NCBI GenBank assembly: GCA_949297805.1
Contig: CASFTG010000002.1
Coordinates: forward strand, 141,871-205,870
DNA: 64,000 bases
Source of the DNA: an uncultured bacterium
Lineage (GTDB): Bacteria; Bacillota_I; Bacilli_A; RFN20; CAG-826
Direction of reading: 5' to 3'
Below the pieces are notes generated by a model. The model saw only the letters and a program-made list of their open reading frames with translations, searched no databases and had not been told where the DNA came from. The translations under genes were made by a program, and so were the position numbers. Positions within the stretch are counted from its first letter, which is position 1; the number at the start of each line of letters is the position of its first letter. This document shows, one piece after another, positions 10,801 to 19,928 of this stretch.

Positions 10801-12494
10801 AACACAATAAAAAGACCAAATTGCTTGGATTCGGCGCCCTCCTCCTCGGTGGGGTGTTGCTTTCAAGCTGCACCGCGAACTTCTGCAACGCCGAAGACAA
10901 AGCTCACATGGCTTACCCCTATGAGCAGGGCGTTACCATCTATGTCGATAAGGAAGACTATGACGCCGTCAGAACTGACGAGAACCTTTCGAAATTAATA
11001 ATCGAGGAAGAGGAAAGGGGCATCGCTGGCCCCGCTTTCGTCGATGGCGAAGGCAATCCTTTAAACGAAAACATCTACAAATACGTCCCTTATGAACTTG
11101 GAGCCGAAGGCCAGATCACCTTCACCGCCTCCAAAGCCAAAGGGCTGTTGCAGCCGAGCGTCATCGATTCGGCTTTTAGCTCTGGCTATGCCATCCCCAG
11201 CGTTGAATACTGGGCCTCTATCGATGATTTCGTTCTTAACGCCGCGACTTTCCTTTCGGAGAATCCGACCGCGGTCTATTCCCCGACCGCCGAAGGCCGG
11301 AACAAAGCCTCGGCTGATTACATCGCCTCTTTGACCGTTGAGGACATCAATCCTTACGTTGAACCGGATGAATATGATGCCGAAGGCAATCTTTCCGACC
11401 CCAACCCCGACAGCATCCTCCGGAATTATGGCTATGTGAAATTTTCCGGCGAATCCGGCGAGTTCATGGGCTATTACAATCAATGGGCCAACATCCTTTA
11501 TGGCTCCGATGAACCGGGGCTCGGGATGGATAATTGCCCGACCCAGGATTTCCTCTCCGCTTATCAGAACGCGGTTCTTAACCAAGTGAATGCCAATCGG
11601 TCCTGCATCGCGACCCAGGACGGCCTATTCGGCCATTATGGGGCCCATAAGGACTGGGAGGTCGATATCTCCAAGAAGTCTTGGGGCTATGCCTGGGGGT
11701 TAGGCTTCCTTGAAGGCTTGCTCGTCTACCCGGTTTCCTGGCTGGTCGACACCTTCGCCTATTCCTTCGACCCGTTATTAAGCGGCGTCGGGCAGATTGG
11801 GGCCTTAATCCTCGTTACGATCATCGTCCGTGGTCTTTTGCTCCTTATCACTTTCCCGACTACCATGGACACCCAGAAGATGCAGGCACTGCAACCGGAA
11901 TTAGCCAAATTGCAGGCCAAATACCCGAATTCCAACACCAACCAGGCCGAGAAAGCCCGGATGGCGCAGGAGCAGATGGCCTTATACAAGCGACATAAGA
12001 TCCACCCCTTCCGCCAAATTCTGGTATTGATCATTCAATTCCCGGTCTTCATCTGCGTCTGGTCCGGCTTGCAAGGCTCGGCCGCCCTTTCTTCGGGCGC
12101 GGTCTTGAACCTTAACCTATCAGACACCATCTCCTCGATATTGTTCGATGTTTCGGCCCCCTATTGGTATTACAATACGACTGGTTGGTGGACGGCTTTG
12201 ATTCTCTTTATCCTTATGGCCGCCATTCAGATCATGTCGATGCTCTTGCCGCGCATCATCCAAAAGATCCAACTGAAAAAACAGCCGAAACTCGGCAAGA
12301 ACCCGGCGGCGACCTCCCAGCAGAAGCAGATGAAATGGGTTTCCATCTTCATCATGGGCTTCACTATCTTGATGGGTTTCTTCCTGCCGTCGGCGATGGC
12401 CGTTTACTGGTTGATCGGTGGTCTTATCTCCATCGCTCAAACCGGCATCACCCAGCTAGTTATGGCGAAAGCCAGGAAAAAGAGGACTAAATAA
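10797..12494 (+). CDS. yidC: Membrane protein insertase YidC, lipoprotein form with large external domain
   Basis: 565-residue YidC/Oxa1 insertase starting at TTG. Residues 1-25 form a lipoprotein signal with lipobox LSSC (Cys25). Residues ~26-294 form a hydrophilic, presumably extracytoplasmic region. The Oxa1 core follows: a hydrophobic helix with the groove arginine (VTIIVRGLLLLITFP), the cytoplasmic hairpin (MDTQKMQALQPELAKLQAKY), HPFRQILVLIIQFPVFICVW, and two or three further membrane helices ending in a basic tail. Firmicutes YidC/SpoIIIJ proteins are usually ~260-300 residues with almost no external domain, so the extra ~270 residues are unusual. It is in the rpmH-rnpA-yidC-jag operon. 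Confidence 0.93.
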   Translation: MKHNKKTKLLGFGALLLGGVLLSSCTANFCNAEDKAHMAYPYEQGVTIYVDKEDYDAVRTDENLSKLIIEEEERGIAGPAFVDGEGNPLNENIYKYVPYELGAEGQITFTASKAKGLLQPSVIDSAFSSGYAIPSVEYWASIDDFVLNAATFLSENPTAVYSPTAEGRNKASADYIASLTVEDINPYVEPDEYDAEGNLSDPNPDSILRNYGYVKFSGESGEFMGYYNQWANILYGSDEPGLGMDNCPTQDFLSAYQNAVLNQVNANRSCIATQDGLFGHYGAHKDWEVDISKKSWGYAWGLGFLEGLLVYPVSWLVDTFAYSFDPLLSGVGQIGALILVTIIVRGLLLLITFPTTMDTQKMQALQPELAKLQAKYPNSNTNQAEKARMAQEQMALYKRHKIHPFRQILVLIIQFPVFICVWSGLQGSAALSSGAVLNLNLSDTISSILFDVSAPYWYYNTTGWWTALILFILMAAIQIMSMLLPRIIQKIQLKKQPKLGKNPAATSQQKQMKWVSIFIMGFTILMGFFLPSAMAVYWLIGGLISIAQTGITQLVMAKARKKRTK

Positions 12495-13114
12495 TGAAGG
12501 AATTCACCGCGAAAACCGTTGAAGAAGCCGTTGCCGAAGCCTGCCAGGCCCTCGGCGTCAAAGAGACCGCCTTGGTCTATGGGGTCAAGGAAGAAAAGAA
12601 AGGGTTGTTCAAGAAAAGCGCGACCATCGAGGTTTATGAAATCGAAGATGCGGCCGCTTATATCGAAGAATACCTCCGCAATGCCTTGAAGGCGTTAGGC
12701 GTCGAAGCCACCACCGAATCGGTCATCGAGGAAGATGTGATCAAGGTCACTATCGATTCGCCCCGCAACCCCATTATCATCGGCAAGAACGGCAAGACCC
12801 TTCAAGCCCTCAACGAGATTGCCAAGGTTGCCCTCTCGACCAAATTCCGCCACCGCTATAGAGTCGTCCTCGACGTCGGCGGCTACAAGGAAGACCGTTA
12901 TGCCCGCATCGCGCGGATCGCCCGCCGGGTGGCCCATGACGTCGTCCGGAGCCATGTCGATGTCTCGCTCGACCCGATGACCCCCGATGAGCGGCGGGTC
13001 GTCCACAACACCCTCTCCAATTACCGTGGCGTCAAAACCGAGTCCTTTGGGGAAGGTCCTAATCGGGCCGTTCACATCGAATACGTCCCCGATGAGGAAG
13101 GGGAGGAAAAATAA
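12494..13114 (+). CDS. jag: RNA-binding protein Jag/KhpB (Jag-N, KH, R3H)
   Basis: 206-residue RNA-binding protein. The Jag-N domain (residues ~1-50) opens MKEFTAKTVEEAVAEACQ and includes the KKGLFKK turn. A KH domain has the GxxG-type loop IIIGKNGKTLQAL, and an R3H domain ends the protein (RIARRVAHDVVRSHVDVSLD and MTPDERRVVHNTL). Homologues (KhpB/EloR) regulate cell elongation and division together with KhpA. The ATG overlaps the yidC stop (TAATG). A terminator follows directly. Confidence 0.93.
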   Translation: MKEFTAKTVEEAVAEACQALGVKETALVYGVKEEKKGLFKKSATIEVYEIEDAAAYIEEYLRNALKALGVEATTESVIEEDVIKVTIDSPRNPIIIGKNGKTLQALNEIAKVALSTKFRHRYRVVLDVGGYKEDRYARIARIARRVAHDVVRSHVDVSLDPMTPDERRVVHNTLSNYRGVKTESFGEGPNRAVHIEYVPDEEGEEK

Positions 13115-13120
13115 ATTCCC

Positions 13121-13144
13121 GGCCGTCGTCATGACGGCCTTTTG
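13121..13144 (+). terminator. Terminator after jag
   Basis: A 7-bp stem GGCCGTC / GACGGCC with loop GTCAT is followed by TTTT. It ends the rpmH-jag operon only 7 nt before the mnmE ATG, so mnmE expression must come from readthrough or a very close start site. Confidence 0.75.
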
Positions 13145-13150
13145 CTATCC

Positions 13151-14476
13151 ATGGAGACGATTATTGCCTTAGCCACCGCGCCACTAAAAAGCGCTTTGGC
13201 TTTGATCCGAGTATCCGGAGATGATTCTTTTGCGATTTCTTCGCAATTATTTTCGAAATCGTTGCAAAACATTGATAAGCCAACGCTAAAACACGGGACA
13301 ATCTCTGATAACGGCAAGGTTATCGATGATGTAGTTTTGCTGTGTTATCCGGCTGAGAAATCGATGACTGGCGAACCGGTTGTCGAGGTTTCCTGCCATG
13401 GCTCGATGCTTATCGCCAATCAGATAATCAACGCCTTTTTGAGTCGAGGGGCTCGTTATGCCAAACCAGGGGAATTCACCATGCGGGCCTTCCTCAACGG
13501 CAAGATGGATCTCATCGAAGCCGAGGCGGTCAATGATTTGATTAACGCTTCGACCGAGGCGGCCAAAGAGCTCTCACTCAAATCATTGAATGGCCAAGCC
13601 TCCTCGCTGTTCGTTCCTGTCAAAGAGCGTATTGCCTCCTTGCTTGCGCTGCTTGAAACCAACATCGACTTCCCGGAATATGAAGATATCGAACAAGCTT
13701 CTTTCGCGGAGGTCGTCAAAGAATGCGACTCCATCATGACGGAGCTTTCTTCCTTGATTAAGCAAGGCGAAGAAGGGCGCATCGTCAAAGAAGGCGTCAA
13801 GATCGCTATCCTTGGAGAGCCAAACGTCGGCAAATCCTCAATCCTCAATGCCCTTTTAGGTGAGGATAAAGCCATTGTGACCGCGATTCCTGGCACGACT
13901 AGGGATATTGTCGAGGGTGAGCTTTCCATCAAAGGAATCCCCATTAAATTGCTTGATACGGCGGGTATCCGGGAATCGAGCGACGAGGTGGAACGGATCG
14001 GTATTGATAAATCGCTTCAAGCCAAGGACAACGCCGATCTTGTTGTCGTGGTCTTGGACGCCTCCGCCGCCCCGAACAAGAAAGACCAAGAGCTATTGGA
14101 TAGCTGCGACCCCAATAAAACCATCGTCGTCTACAACAAAGCCGATTTGTCGGATGTCAAGGACGATGGAAAGATCTATATCTCAGCCAAGCAAAAAGAA
14201 GTCGAGCCCTTAAAGAAGGCCATCTTGAACCATCTGCATTTAAGTGATTCCTCTTTCTTGACCCCGTCTTTATCCAACGACCGGCAGTTAGGCTTACTTC
14301 GGAAGATCTACGCCTCCTTGGAACAAGCCAAAGCCGATGCAGAGAAGGAAATTGGAATCGACCTCGTGTCGTCTTCCCTTTTGGACGCTTATAACCAATC
14401 GCGGGAATTGCTTGGTTTGGACCCGACGCTTGATTTGACCGACGAGATCTTCTCCCGCTTCTGCGTAGGAAAATAA
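13151..14476 (+). CDS. mnmE: tRNA modification GTPase MnmE
   Basis: 441-residue GTPase that with MnmG installs the carboxymethylaminomethyl group on U34 of certain tRNAs. The N-terminal folate-binding domain opens METIIALATAPLKSALALIRVSG. The G domain has GEPNVGKSS (G1), IPGTTRDI (G2), DTAGIR (G3) and YNKADL (G4). The C-terminal FCVGK is the family's conserved cysteine motif (usually FCIGK). I choose the ATG at 13151 because the TTG at 13142 lies inside the preceding terminator. No Shine-Dalgarno is visible. tatD follows after 2 bp. Confidence 0.96.
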   Translation: METIIALATAPLKSALALIRVSGDDSFAISSQLFSKSLQNIDKPTLKHGTISDNGKVIDDVVLLCYPAEKSMTGEPVVEVSCHGSMLIANQIINAFLSRGARYAKPGEFTMRAFLNGKMDLIEAEAVNDLINASTEAAKELSLKSLNGQASSLFVPVKERIASLLALLETNIDFPEYEDIEQASFAEVVKECDSIMTELSSLIKQGEEGRIVKEGVKIAILGEPNVGKSSILNALLGEDKAIVTAIPGTTRDIVEGELSIKGIPIKLLDTAGIRESSDEVERIGIDKSLQAKDNADLVVVVLDASAAPNKKDQELLDSCDPNKTIVVYNKADLSDVKDDGKIYISAKQKEVEPLKKAILNHLHLSDSSFLTPSLSNDRQLGLLRKIYASLEQAKADAEKEIGIDLVSSSLLDAYNQSRELLGLDPTLDLTDEIFSRFCVGK

Positions 14477-14478
14477 CC

Positions 14479-15255
14479 ATGTTCTATCTTGATTCCCATT
14501 GCCATTTAAACGATAAGCGGCTTTATCCGGTGGCTGACCAAGTGATTGAAAAAGCCTTCGCCGCCGAGGTCAAAGCCCTTTTGGTCATCGGCTGGGATTT
14601 GGAATCATCCCGTCGGGCGGTTGAGATCGCTTCCAGACACGACGGGGTCTATGCCGCGGTTGGGTTCCAACCAGAAAACCTCGATACCATCAGCGATACC
14701 GCCTTAAAAGAAATCGCTGATTTGGCTAAAAATCCGAAGGTCATCGCCATCGGGGAAATCGGCCTTGATTACTATTGGCAATCCGACGAAGCAACGAAAG
14801 CCAAACAAAAAGAATGGTTTAGGAAGCAATTAGAATTGGCTGCCCAATTGGATTTGCCGGTCAGCATCCATGCTCGGGACGCCGTTCAAGACGTCTATGA
14901 CGTCCTAAAAGAAGTGGAGGTCCCGAAGAAAGGCGTTCTCCATTGCTATTCCGGCTCGGCGGAGATGCTAAATGAATTCGCGAAACTTGGTTATTACTTT
15001 GGCTTTGATGGCCCGCTGACTTATAAGAATGCCAAAGAACCAAAAAGGAGTTGTTTAGCCTGTCCGTTAGACCGATTACTTTCGGAGACTGATTCCCCCT
15101 ACTTGCCGCCGGTCCCCCACCGTGGAGAAACTAACTACCCCTCTTATATTCCGTTGATCGTCGCGGAAATGGCGAAAATCCATCAAGAAAGCGAAGAAAC
15201 CATCGCTAAAGCGATTAAGGATAATTTCGAAAGATTGTTCCACGTGAAACTATGA
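14479..15255 (+). CDS. tatD: TatD-family metal-dependent deoxyribonuclease
   Basis: 258-residue TIM-barrel hydrolase. The metal ligands are visible: DSHCHLND (HxH) near the start, the Glu of GEIGLDYYW, then SIHARDA, LHCYSGS and the late ETDSPYL aspartate. TatD proteins are 3'-5' DNases implicated in DNA repair and D-aminoacyl-tRNA turnover. Its place before rnmV and rsmA is the standard Firmicutes order. The stop overlaps the rnmV start (ATGA). Confidence 0.94.
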   Translation: MFYLDSHCHLNDKRLYPVADQVIEKAFAAEVKALLVIGWDLESSRRAVEIASRHDGVYAAVGFQPENLDTISDTALKEIADLAKNPKVIAIGEIGLDYYWQSDEATKAKQKEWFRKQLELAAQLDLPVSIHARDAVQDVYDVLKEVEVPKKGVLHCYSGSAEMLNEFAKLGYYFGFDGPLTYKNAKEPKRSCLACPLDRLLSETDSPYLPPVPHRGETNYPSYIPLIVAEMAKIHQESEETIAKAIKDNFERLFHVKL

Positions 15256-15794
15256 AGAAGACCCCGTTTCCGGCCATACTTGTTGTCGAAGGCGCTTCGG
15301 ACAAGGCGTTAATCGCGTCTTTTCTCGATTGTGAGATCGTGACGGTCAATGGCTCGGCTGTTTCACGTGAAACTTTAGAATATCTTCAAGAGGCGGCCAA
15401 AACTCGGCCGATCGTTATCCTGACCGACCCGGATTATCCAGGGAAGCGGATACGCGACCTTATCGCTAATGCCGTTCCAAGCGCTAAACACGCCTTCATA
15501 CCGAAGGAAAAGGCCATTAAGCATCATAAGGTTGGGGTGGCGGAATCAGATAAGGCCACCATCATGCGAGCGTTGGAAAATTTAGTTCCAGCCTCCGCCA
15601 TTTCTAAAAGCGACCTAACCTATGCTGATTTATTGGAGTTGCGCCTCGTCGGCCCTGATTCCGAGGCCAGACGAGCAGAAATCGAGTCAAGGCTACATCT
15701 AGGCTATGGCAACGGCAAAACGCTGCTCAGACGGCTGAAAGCCTGCGGTTATACCAAAGAACGGATCAAGGAGGCTCTTGATGGATCGAAGTAA
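15252..15794 (+). CDS. rnmV: Ribonuclease M5
   Basis: 180-residue TOPRIM nuclease that matures 5S rRNA in Gram-positive bacteria. The TOPRIM motifs are clear: the catalytic Glu in FPAILVVEGASDK and the DxD motif in LTDPDYPGKRIR. A further conserved basic block is IPKEKAIKHHKVGVAES. It overlaps tatD by 4 bp and rsmA by 14 bp, so all three are translationally coupled. Confidence 0.95.
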   Translation: MKKTPFPAILVVEGASDKALIASFLDCEIVTVNGSAVSRETLEYLQEAAKTRPIVILTDPDYPGKRIRDLIANAVPSAKHAFIPKEKAIKHHKVGVAESDKATIMRALENLVPASAISKSDLTYADLLELRLVGPDSEARRAEIESRLHLGYGNGKTLLRRLKACGYTKERIKEALDGSK

Positions 15795-16590
15795 ATATTT
15801 TGCTCGTATCGCTGAATACAAACTTTTGGCCAAGAAGGAGGTCGGCCAGAACTTCCTGATCGATTCGGACGTCGCCTCCCGCATTGTTTCTTTGCTCGAT
15901 ATCCAGCCCACCGATAAAGTACTGGAGATCGGCTGCGGCGCCGGCTCGCTTAGTTATTTCTTGGCCGAGCAAACCGCCGAGACTGACCTAATCGATATCG
16001 ACGAAGGGCTATTGGCTAAACTGAGGGAGGATTTCATCGATTGCTCACACCTCCACATCCAGCAAGGCAACGCGATGAAATTCGATTACGAACCTTATAC
16101 CAAGATCGTCGGGAATCTCCCTTACTACATCACTTCCGGAATCATTGAACGAGTGCTTATGTGGGGAAAGAATTGTTCGAAATTCGTCTTCATGGTCCAG
16201 AAGGAAGCGGCTGACCGGCTGCTTGCCAAACCCAATACCAAAGATTATTCGCCCCTTAGCATCTTGCTTCGCCTACTGACGGTTCCGAAAGTAGAATTCA
16301 AAGTCCCACGAACCTGTTTCGCCCCGGCTCCCCACATTGACTCGGCGGTCATTATCCTTAACCGAAACAAGCTCGATCAAGAAAAAGCCCTCAAAGCTTA
16401 CAAAATAGCCAGCATTTGCTTTCAAAAGCGGCGCAAAACCTTGACCAACAATCTGGAATCGGTCGTTAAAGATAAAACGAAGCTGCAGCAAATTCTCACT
16501 AAAAACGGCCTCAGCCCTACCGCTCGGGCTGAGCAATTATCACCTGAACAATATTTATCGCTCACTGAAGAGGAAATTCTTGTAGAATAA
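15781..16590 (+). CDS. rsmA: 16S rRNA dimethyladenosine transferase (KsgA/RsmA)
   Basis: 269-residue SAM-dependent enzyme that dimethylates two adjacent adenosines near the 3' end of 16S rRNA. Motifs in order: KKEVGQNFLIDSDVA, the SAM loop LEIGCGAGSLSYFLA, and the catalytic NLPYYITSGII. The C-terminal domain has RTCFAPAPHIDSAV. AAGGAGG with ideal spacing points to the ATG at 15781 rather than the TTG one codon earlier. It overlaps rnmV and is followed by ispE after 9 bp. Confidence 0.96.
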   Translation: MDRSKYFARIAEYKLLAKKEVGQNFLIDSDVASRIVSLLDIQPTDKVLEIGCGAGSLSYFLAEQTAETDLIDIDEGLLAKLREDFIDCSHLHIQQGNAMKFDYEPYTKIVGNLPYYITSGIIERVLMWGKNCSKFVFMVQKEAADRLLAKPNTKDYSPLSILLRLLTVPKVEFKVPRTCFAPAPHIDSAVIILNRNKLDQEKALKAYKIASICFQKRRKTLTNNLESVVKDKTKLQQILTKNGLSPTARAEQLSPEQYLSLTEEEILVE

Positions 16591-16599
16591 TCGTACATT

Positions 16600-17445
16600 A
16601 TGGATATCAAATCCTACGCGAAGATCAATGTCTCGCTCCGTGTCCTCGGGAAGAAAGAGGACGGATATCACAACCTGGAGATGGTCAATCTCCCCATCGA
16701 ACTCCACGACGTCATTTCCGTTGATAAATTAGGTGGCAATGATACCTACATCATCTGCGATGACCTGCGGCTTATGGGGTTGAAAACCAACCTTTGTCAG
16801 AAAGCGGTTGAGGCGATGCGGAATCGTTTCCATTTCAAGGAAAACTTCATGATTCACATCCATAAGGAAATCCCTTTTGCCGCTGGGCTAGGCGGAGGCT
16901 CTTCCAACGCTGCCTCCGTCATGCTGGCGATCAACTCTTTGCTTAAGCTCAATGCCACCAAGGAGGAATTAGCGGAAATCGGTCGTCCTTTAGGGGCGGA
17001 CATCCCCTTCTTCTTTTACTTAAAGCCTGCCAAGGTCAGCGGTATAGGCGAAGTCATTGAGCCAATTAAATGCGCTCACCCCTACTATTGTCTCTTGGTT
17101 AAACCCGAGAAGGGGCTTTCGACCAAAGATGTCTTCGCCGCCTCCGATTCTTTTGAGCCCAAACGCATCGATACCCAAGGGACAATTAATGCTTTAGCCG
17201 ATGGCGATGATGCCCTGTTGGCCCTGTCGCTTGGTAACGACTTAATGCCGGCCGCCGTGAGCTTATTGCCGGAAGTCGGGGAAATCTATTCCTCTTTGAT
17301 GAAAGATGGCTTTGGAATTTGCCAAATGTCAGGCTCAGGATCGACGGTTTACGCCCTTTCGACCAACTTGAAGAAGTGCAAGGAAGCCGAGAAGAAATAC
17401 AGTAAGCTCGGTTATATAACCATTTTGACGAAAACGCTTTTATAA
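16600..17445 (+). CDS. ispE: 4-diphosphocytidyl-2-C-methyl-D-erythritol kinase
   Basis: 281-residue GHMP kinase of the non-mevalonate isoprenoid pathway, phosphorylating CDP-methylerythritol. Motif 1 is SYAKINVSLRVLGKKEDGYH; the ATP loop is IPFAAGLGGGSSNAASVM; the third motif is QMSGSGSTVYAL. Its presence indicates that this organism makes isoprenoids by the MEP route. No Shine-Dalgarno precedes the ATG; a -10-like TAGAAT lies at 16583-16588. glmU follows after 11 bp. Confidence 0.95.
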   Translation: MDIKSYAKINVSLRVLGKKEDGYHNLEMVNLPIELHDVISVDKLGGNDTYIICDDLRLMGLKTNLCQKAVEAMRNRFHFKENFMIHIHKEIPFAAGLGGGSSNAASVMLAINSLLKLNATKEELAEIGRPLGADIPFFFYLKPAKVSGIGEVIEPIKCAHPYYCLLVKPEKGLSTKDVFAASDSFEPKRIDTQGTINALADGDDALLALSLGNDLMPAAVSLLPEVGEIYSSLMKDGFGICQMSGSGSTVYALSTNLKKCKEAEKKYSKLGYITILTKTLL

Positions 17446-17456
17446 AGGAGTATCCC

Positions 17457-18854
17457 ATGAACAAATTCGCGATTATTTTAGCCGCTGGCAAAGGAACCCG
17501 GATGAAGAGCCTTCGGAGCGATGTCTCCAAGGTCTCGTTCCCGATTCTTGGCCGCCCGATGGTCCGTTATGTCCTAGAGGCTTTGAAACCTTTGGGGATG
17601 GATGAGATCGTCACCGTCGTCGGTTTCGGCGGGGAGATGACCAAATCCGCGGTTGAGAATTCTTCCGAAGTCGTCTGGCAAAAAGAACAAAAAGGCACTG
17701 GCCATGCGGTTATGATGGCCTCCCCGATCCTCGAAGGAAAAGAAGGCATGACCATCATCTGCTGCGGGGATACCCCGTTGCTGACCGACAAGACTTTGTC
17801 GGCTTTGCTTTCTAGCCACGAGACCAACCATAACGATTTGACCATCCTCACCTCGATTCTCGATCATCCGCAAGGCTATGGGCGAATCGTTAAAAAGCAC
17901 GGCCGGGTCGAAAGAATCGTTGAACAAAAGGATTGCACTCCCAAAGAGGCGGAGATTAAAGAAGTCAACGCTGGCGTCTACGTCTTCGATAACGCCGAAC
18001 TCTTTAAGGATCTTAAGAAATTGACGCCAAATAACGCGGCTGGTGAATACTACCTCACCGATGTTATCGCGATGTTTGTTGAAGCCGGCAAAAAAGTCTC
18101 GACTTTCTCGGTCGCCGACGTGAATGAAACAATGGGCGTAAATGACCGTTATCAACTTTCAAAGGCCGCGAAAATCATTCGGCATCGGATTAATAAAGCT
18201 TTGATGTTGTCGGGTGTTTCTATTGAAGATCCTGATACCACCTACATTTCGCCGAACTCGGTTGTTGGTCAGGATACAATCGTCCGCCCAAACACCTATA
18301 TTCTCGACCATTCTAAGGTTGGTTCGGGTAACGTCATTGGGCCCAATACCTATATCGAACGTTCGGAAATCGGCGATGACAATATCATCGATTCCTGCCA
18401 CCTAACCGATGTGAAAATCGGGAATAAAACTACTCTTGGCCCCTATTTCCGGGCTCGGAAGAACGTTGTTATCAAGGATGGTGCCCACGTTGGTAACTTC
18501 AATGAATTCAAAAACATCGAATTTGGCGAAGGGAGCAAATGTGCCCACCTCTCTTATTTAGGCGATGCAACCATTGGCAAAGAAGTTAATATCGGCTGTG
18601 GCTCGATCATTGCTAATTACGATGGCGTTAATAAGTTCTCCTCGACCGTTGGTGACCACGCATTCATTGGTTCCGGCACAATCCTCGTCTCCCCCGTTAA
18701 CGTTGGCGAGAACGGCTTTACCGCCGCCGGATCAACCATCAATCACGATGTCCCGGCTCACGATATGGCCATCGCAAGGGCTCGGCAGGAGAACAAAGAA
18801 GGCTATGCTGATGTGTTCCATGCCAAGGCTATGGATAAGAAGGAAAACAAGTAA
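17457..18854 (+). CDS. glmU: Bifunctional GlmU: UDP-GlcNAc pyrophosphorylase / GlcN-1-P acetyltransferase
   Basis: 465-residue enzyme making UDP-N-acetylglucosamine for peptidoglycan. The N-terminal uridylyltransferase has ILAAGKGTRMKS, KVSFPILGRPMV, the QKGTGHAVM block and NAGVYVFD. The C-terminal half is a left-handed beta-helix of hexapeptide repeats with the acetyltransferase site (RARKNVVIKDGAHVGNF, LSYLGDATIGKEVNIGCG). AAGGAG lies upstream of the ATG. It is the last recognised gene of the run; a small unknown gene follows 3 bp later. Confidence 0.97.
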   Translation: MNKFAIILAAGKGTRMKSLRSDVSKVSFPILGRPMVRYVLEALKPLGMDEIVTVVGFGGEMTKSAVENSSEVVWQKEQKGTGHAVMMASPILEGKEGMTIICCGDTPLLTDKTLSALLSSHETNHNDLTILTSILDHPQGYGRIVKKHGRVERIVEQKDCTPKEAEIKEVNAGVYVFDNAELFKDLKKLTPNNAAGEYYLTDVIAMFVEAGKKVSTFSVADVNETMGVNDRYQLSKAAKIIRHRINKALMLSGVSIEDPDTTYISPNSVVGQDTIVRPNTYILDHSKVGSGNVIGPNTYIERSEIGDDNIIDSCHLTDVKIGNKTTLGPYFRARKNVVIKDGAHVGNFNEFKNIEFGEGSKCAHLSYLGDATIGKEVNIGCGSIIANYDGVNKFSSTVGDHAFIGSGTILVSPVNVGENGFTAAGSTINHDVPAHDMAIARARQENKEGYADVFHAKAMDKKENK

Positions 18855-18857
18855 GCC

Positions 18858-19112
18858 ATGTTGGTAACTGAGTGCTACGGCAAAAATATCTACCTTGGCG
18901 ACCAGTTGGTAGGCTATGTATCTCGTCTTCCTGACGGTGATTCCGAGTGGTATATCGCCGGAAAGAAGGCTGCTCGCATGACTAGCGATGGCAAAATTCT
19001 GATCAGCGGAAAACCAGTCGGTTACATCGACGACTATGGTGACATCTACATCAATGGTCAGAAGCGGGGCGAGCTTGGTCCTGACAGCGACCTAATGTTG
19101 ACATCGTTATAA
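18858..19112 (+). CDS. Small beta-repeat protein of unknown function
   Basis: 84-residue protein not confidently assigned. It consists of short beta-hairpin-like units with recurring glycine and aspartate turns (YLGDQLVGYVS, YIAGKKAARMTSDGKILI, SGKPVGYIDDYGDIYI, NGQKRGEL). This pattern resembles the small '4-fold beta flower' type proteins, but that is a by-eye guess. There is no signal peptide or membrane segment. The ATG is 3 bp after the glmU stop, with AAGGA within the glmU end, so it is probably co-transcribed. A terminator follows at once. Confidence 0.65.
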   Translation: MLVTECYGKNIYLGDQLVGYVSRLPDGDSEWYIAGKKAARMTSDGKILISGKPVGYIDDYGDIYINGQKRGELGPDSDLMLTSL

Positions 19113-19122
19113 ATTGTGATTG

Positions 19123-19146
19123 CCGCCTAGTGATAGGCGGTTTTCT
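19123..19146 (+). terminator. Terminator ending the mnmE-glmU region
   Basis: A 7-bp stem CCGCCTA / TAGGCGG with a GTGA tetraloop is followed by TTTTCTTT. Confidence 0.85.
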
Positions 19147-19926
19147 TTATGCCTTAAGGCGAAGAAAAGGTTAGGAAACCTTTTCGGAAATGCTTACTTT
19201 GACTTGGCTGCTCAAATGGTAACGAGATTAATGGGAGCGCAACCAACGATTTACATTATCATTCAATATATAAGTAAGATAATTAGATATTATCGACTAA
19301 ATCTTTGAGTGATAAAGTATAATGAGTGCAGGATAAGAGAGCATGATAAAGAAGAATTGATAATGAAAAACCTTTGAAAATATATGTAAAAACAAATCAA
19401 CATTTCCAACATTAACCTTCTTATCTTTGCTCACTCCCAAAGGGTGCATTGTTTATATGTCGCCAGCCATATTTACTTTAATTTACACTCTATAATGGCG
19501 GGGCAAGTCGCTCACCAAGTTCGTTTTTTGGCAATCTCTTTCGGTTTGTTTAATGACAGGTTAGATAAAAAACAACTATTCTGCTTATTATTGATGTATA
19601 TTTACTTATATATAAGAACCTCAAATAATGAATTCGAAGAATATTAGTTATTATCGATAGTATTTTTACAATGTAGGATTAACGATATCTCAATACCGTT
19701 TAACTACCAACAAAACAGCAGTTAAATGCTATTTTTTAGTTTGGTTTAAGAAATACTTTACTATTCGCTCAACCGGTTATCTTCTTGCTTGCTTAGAAGC
19801 GCGCCCCTCACCCTTTATTGTTTCTGGCCGCCAGAGACTTATAACGCCTTCTACGTGCGTTTCTTTATTTCCTGTGGTAATTTGCTGGTCGAACTCTAAA
19901 ACGCTTCATTTAGGCCTATTTATCGA
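19147..19926. other. AT-rich intergenic region without a convincing gene
   Basis: About 780 bp, visibly richer in A and T than the genes on either side. Open frames here are short (62 and 67 codons), lack Shine-Dalgarno sequences and look random. Visible landmarks are a perfect 10-bp palindrome GCCTTAAGGC (19151-19160), a 9-bp inverted repeat GAAAAGGTT / AACCTTTTC (19164-19185) and an isolated perfect TATAAT (19491-19496) without a good -35. It could hold an unrecognised RNA, a decayed gene or an acquired fragment; I see no tRNA, SRP RNA, tmRNA or IS signature. Confidence 0.5.
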
Positions 19927-19928
19927 TG

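Noticed and set aside
19444..19647. 67-codon frame in the AT-rich gap
   Set aside because: No ribosome site and random-looking translation.
19800..19900. Possible tRNA or structural RNA in the GC-richer end of the gap
   Set aside because: No acceptor/T-loop pairing or GTTCGA-type T-loop could be found.
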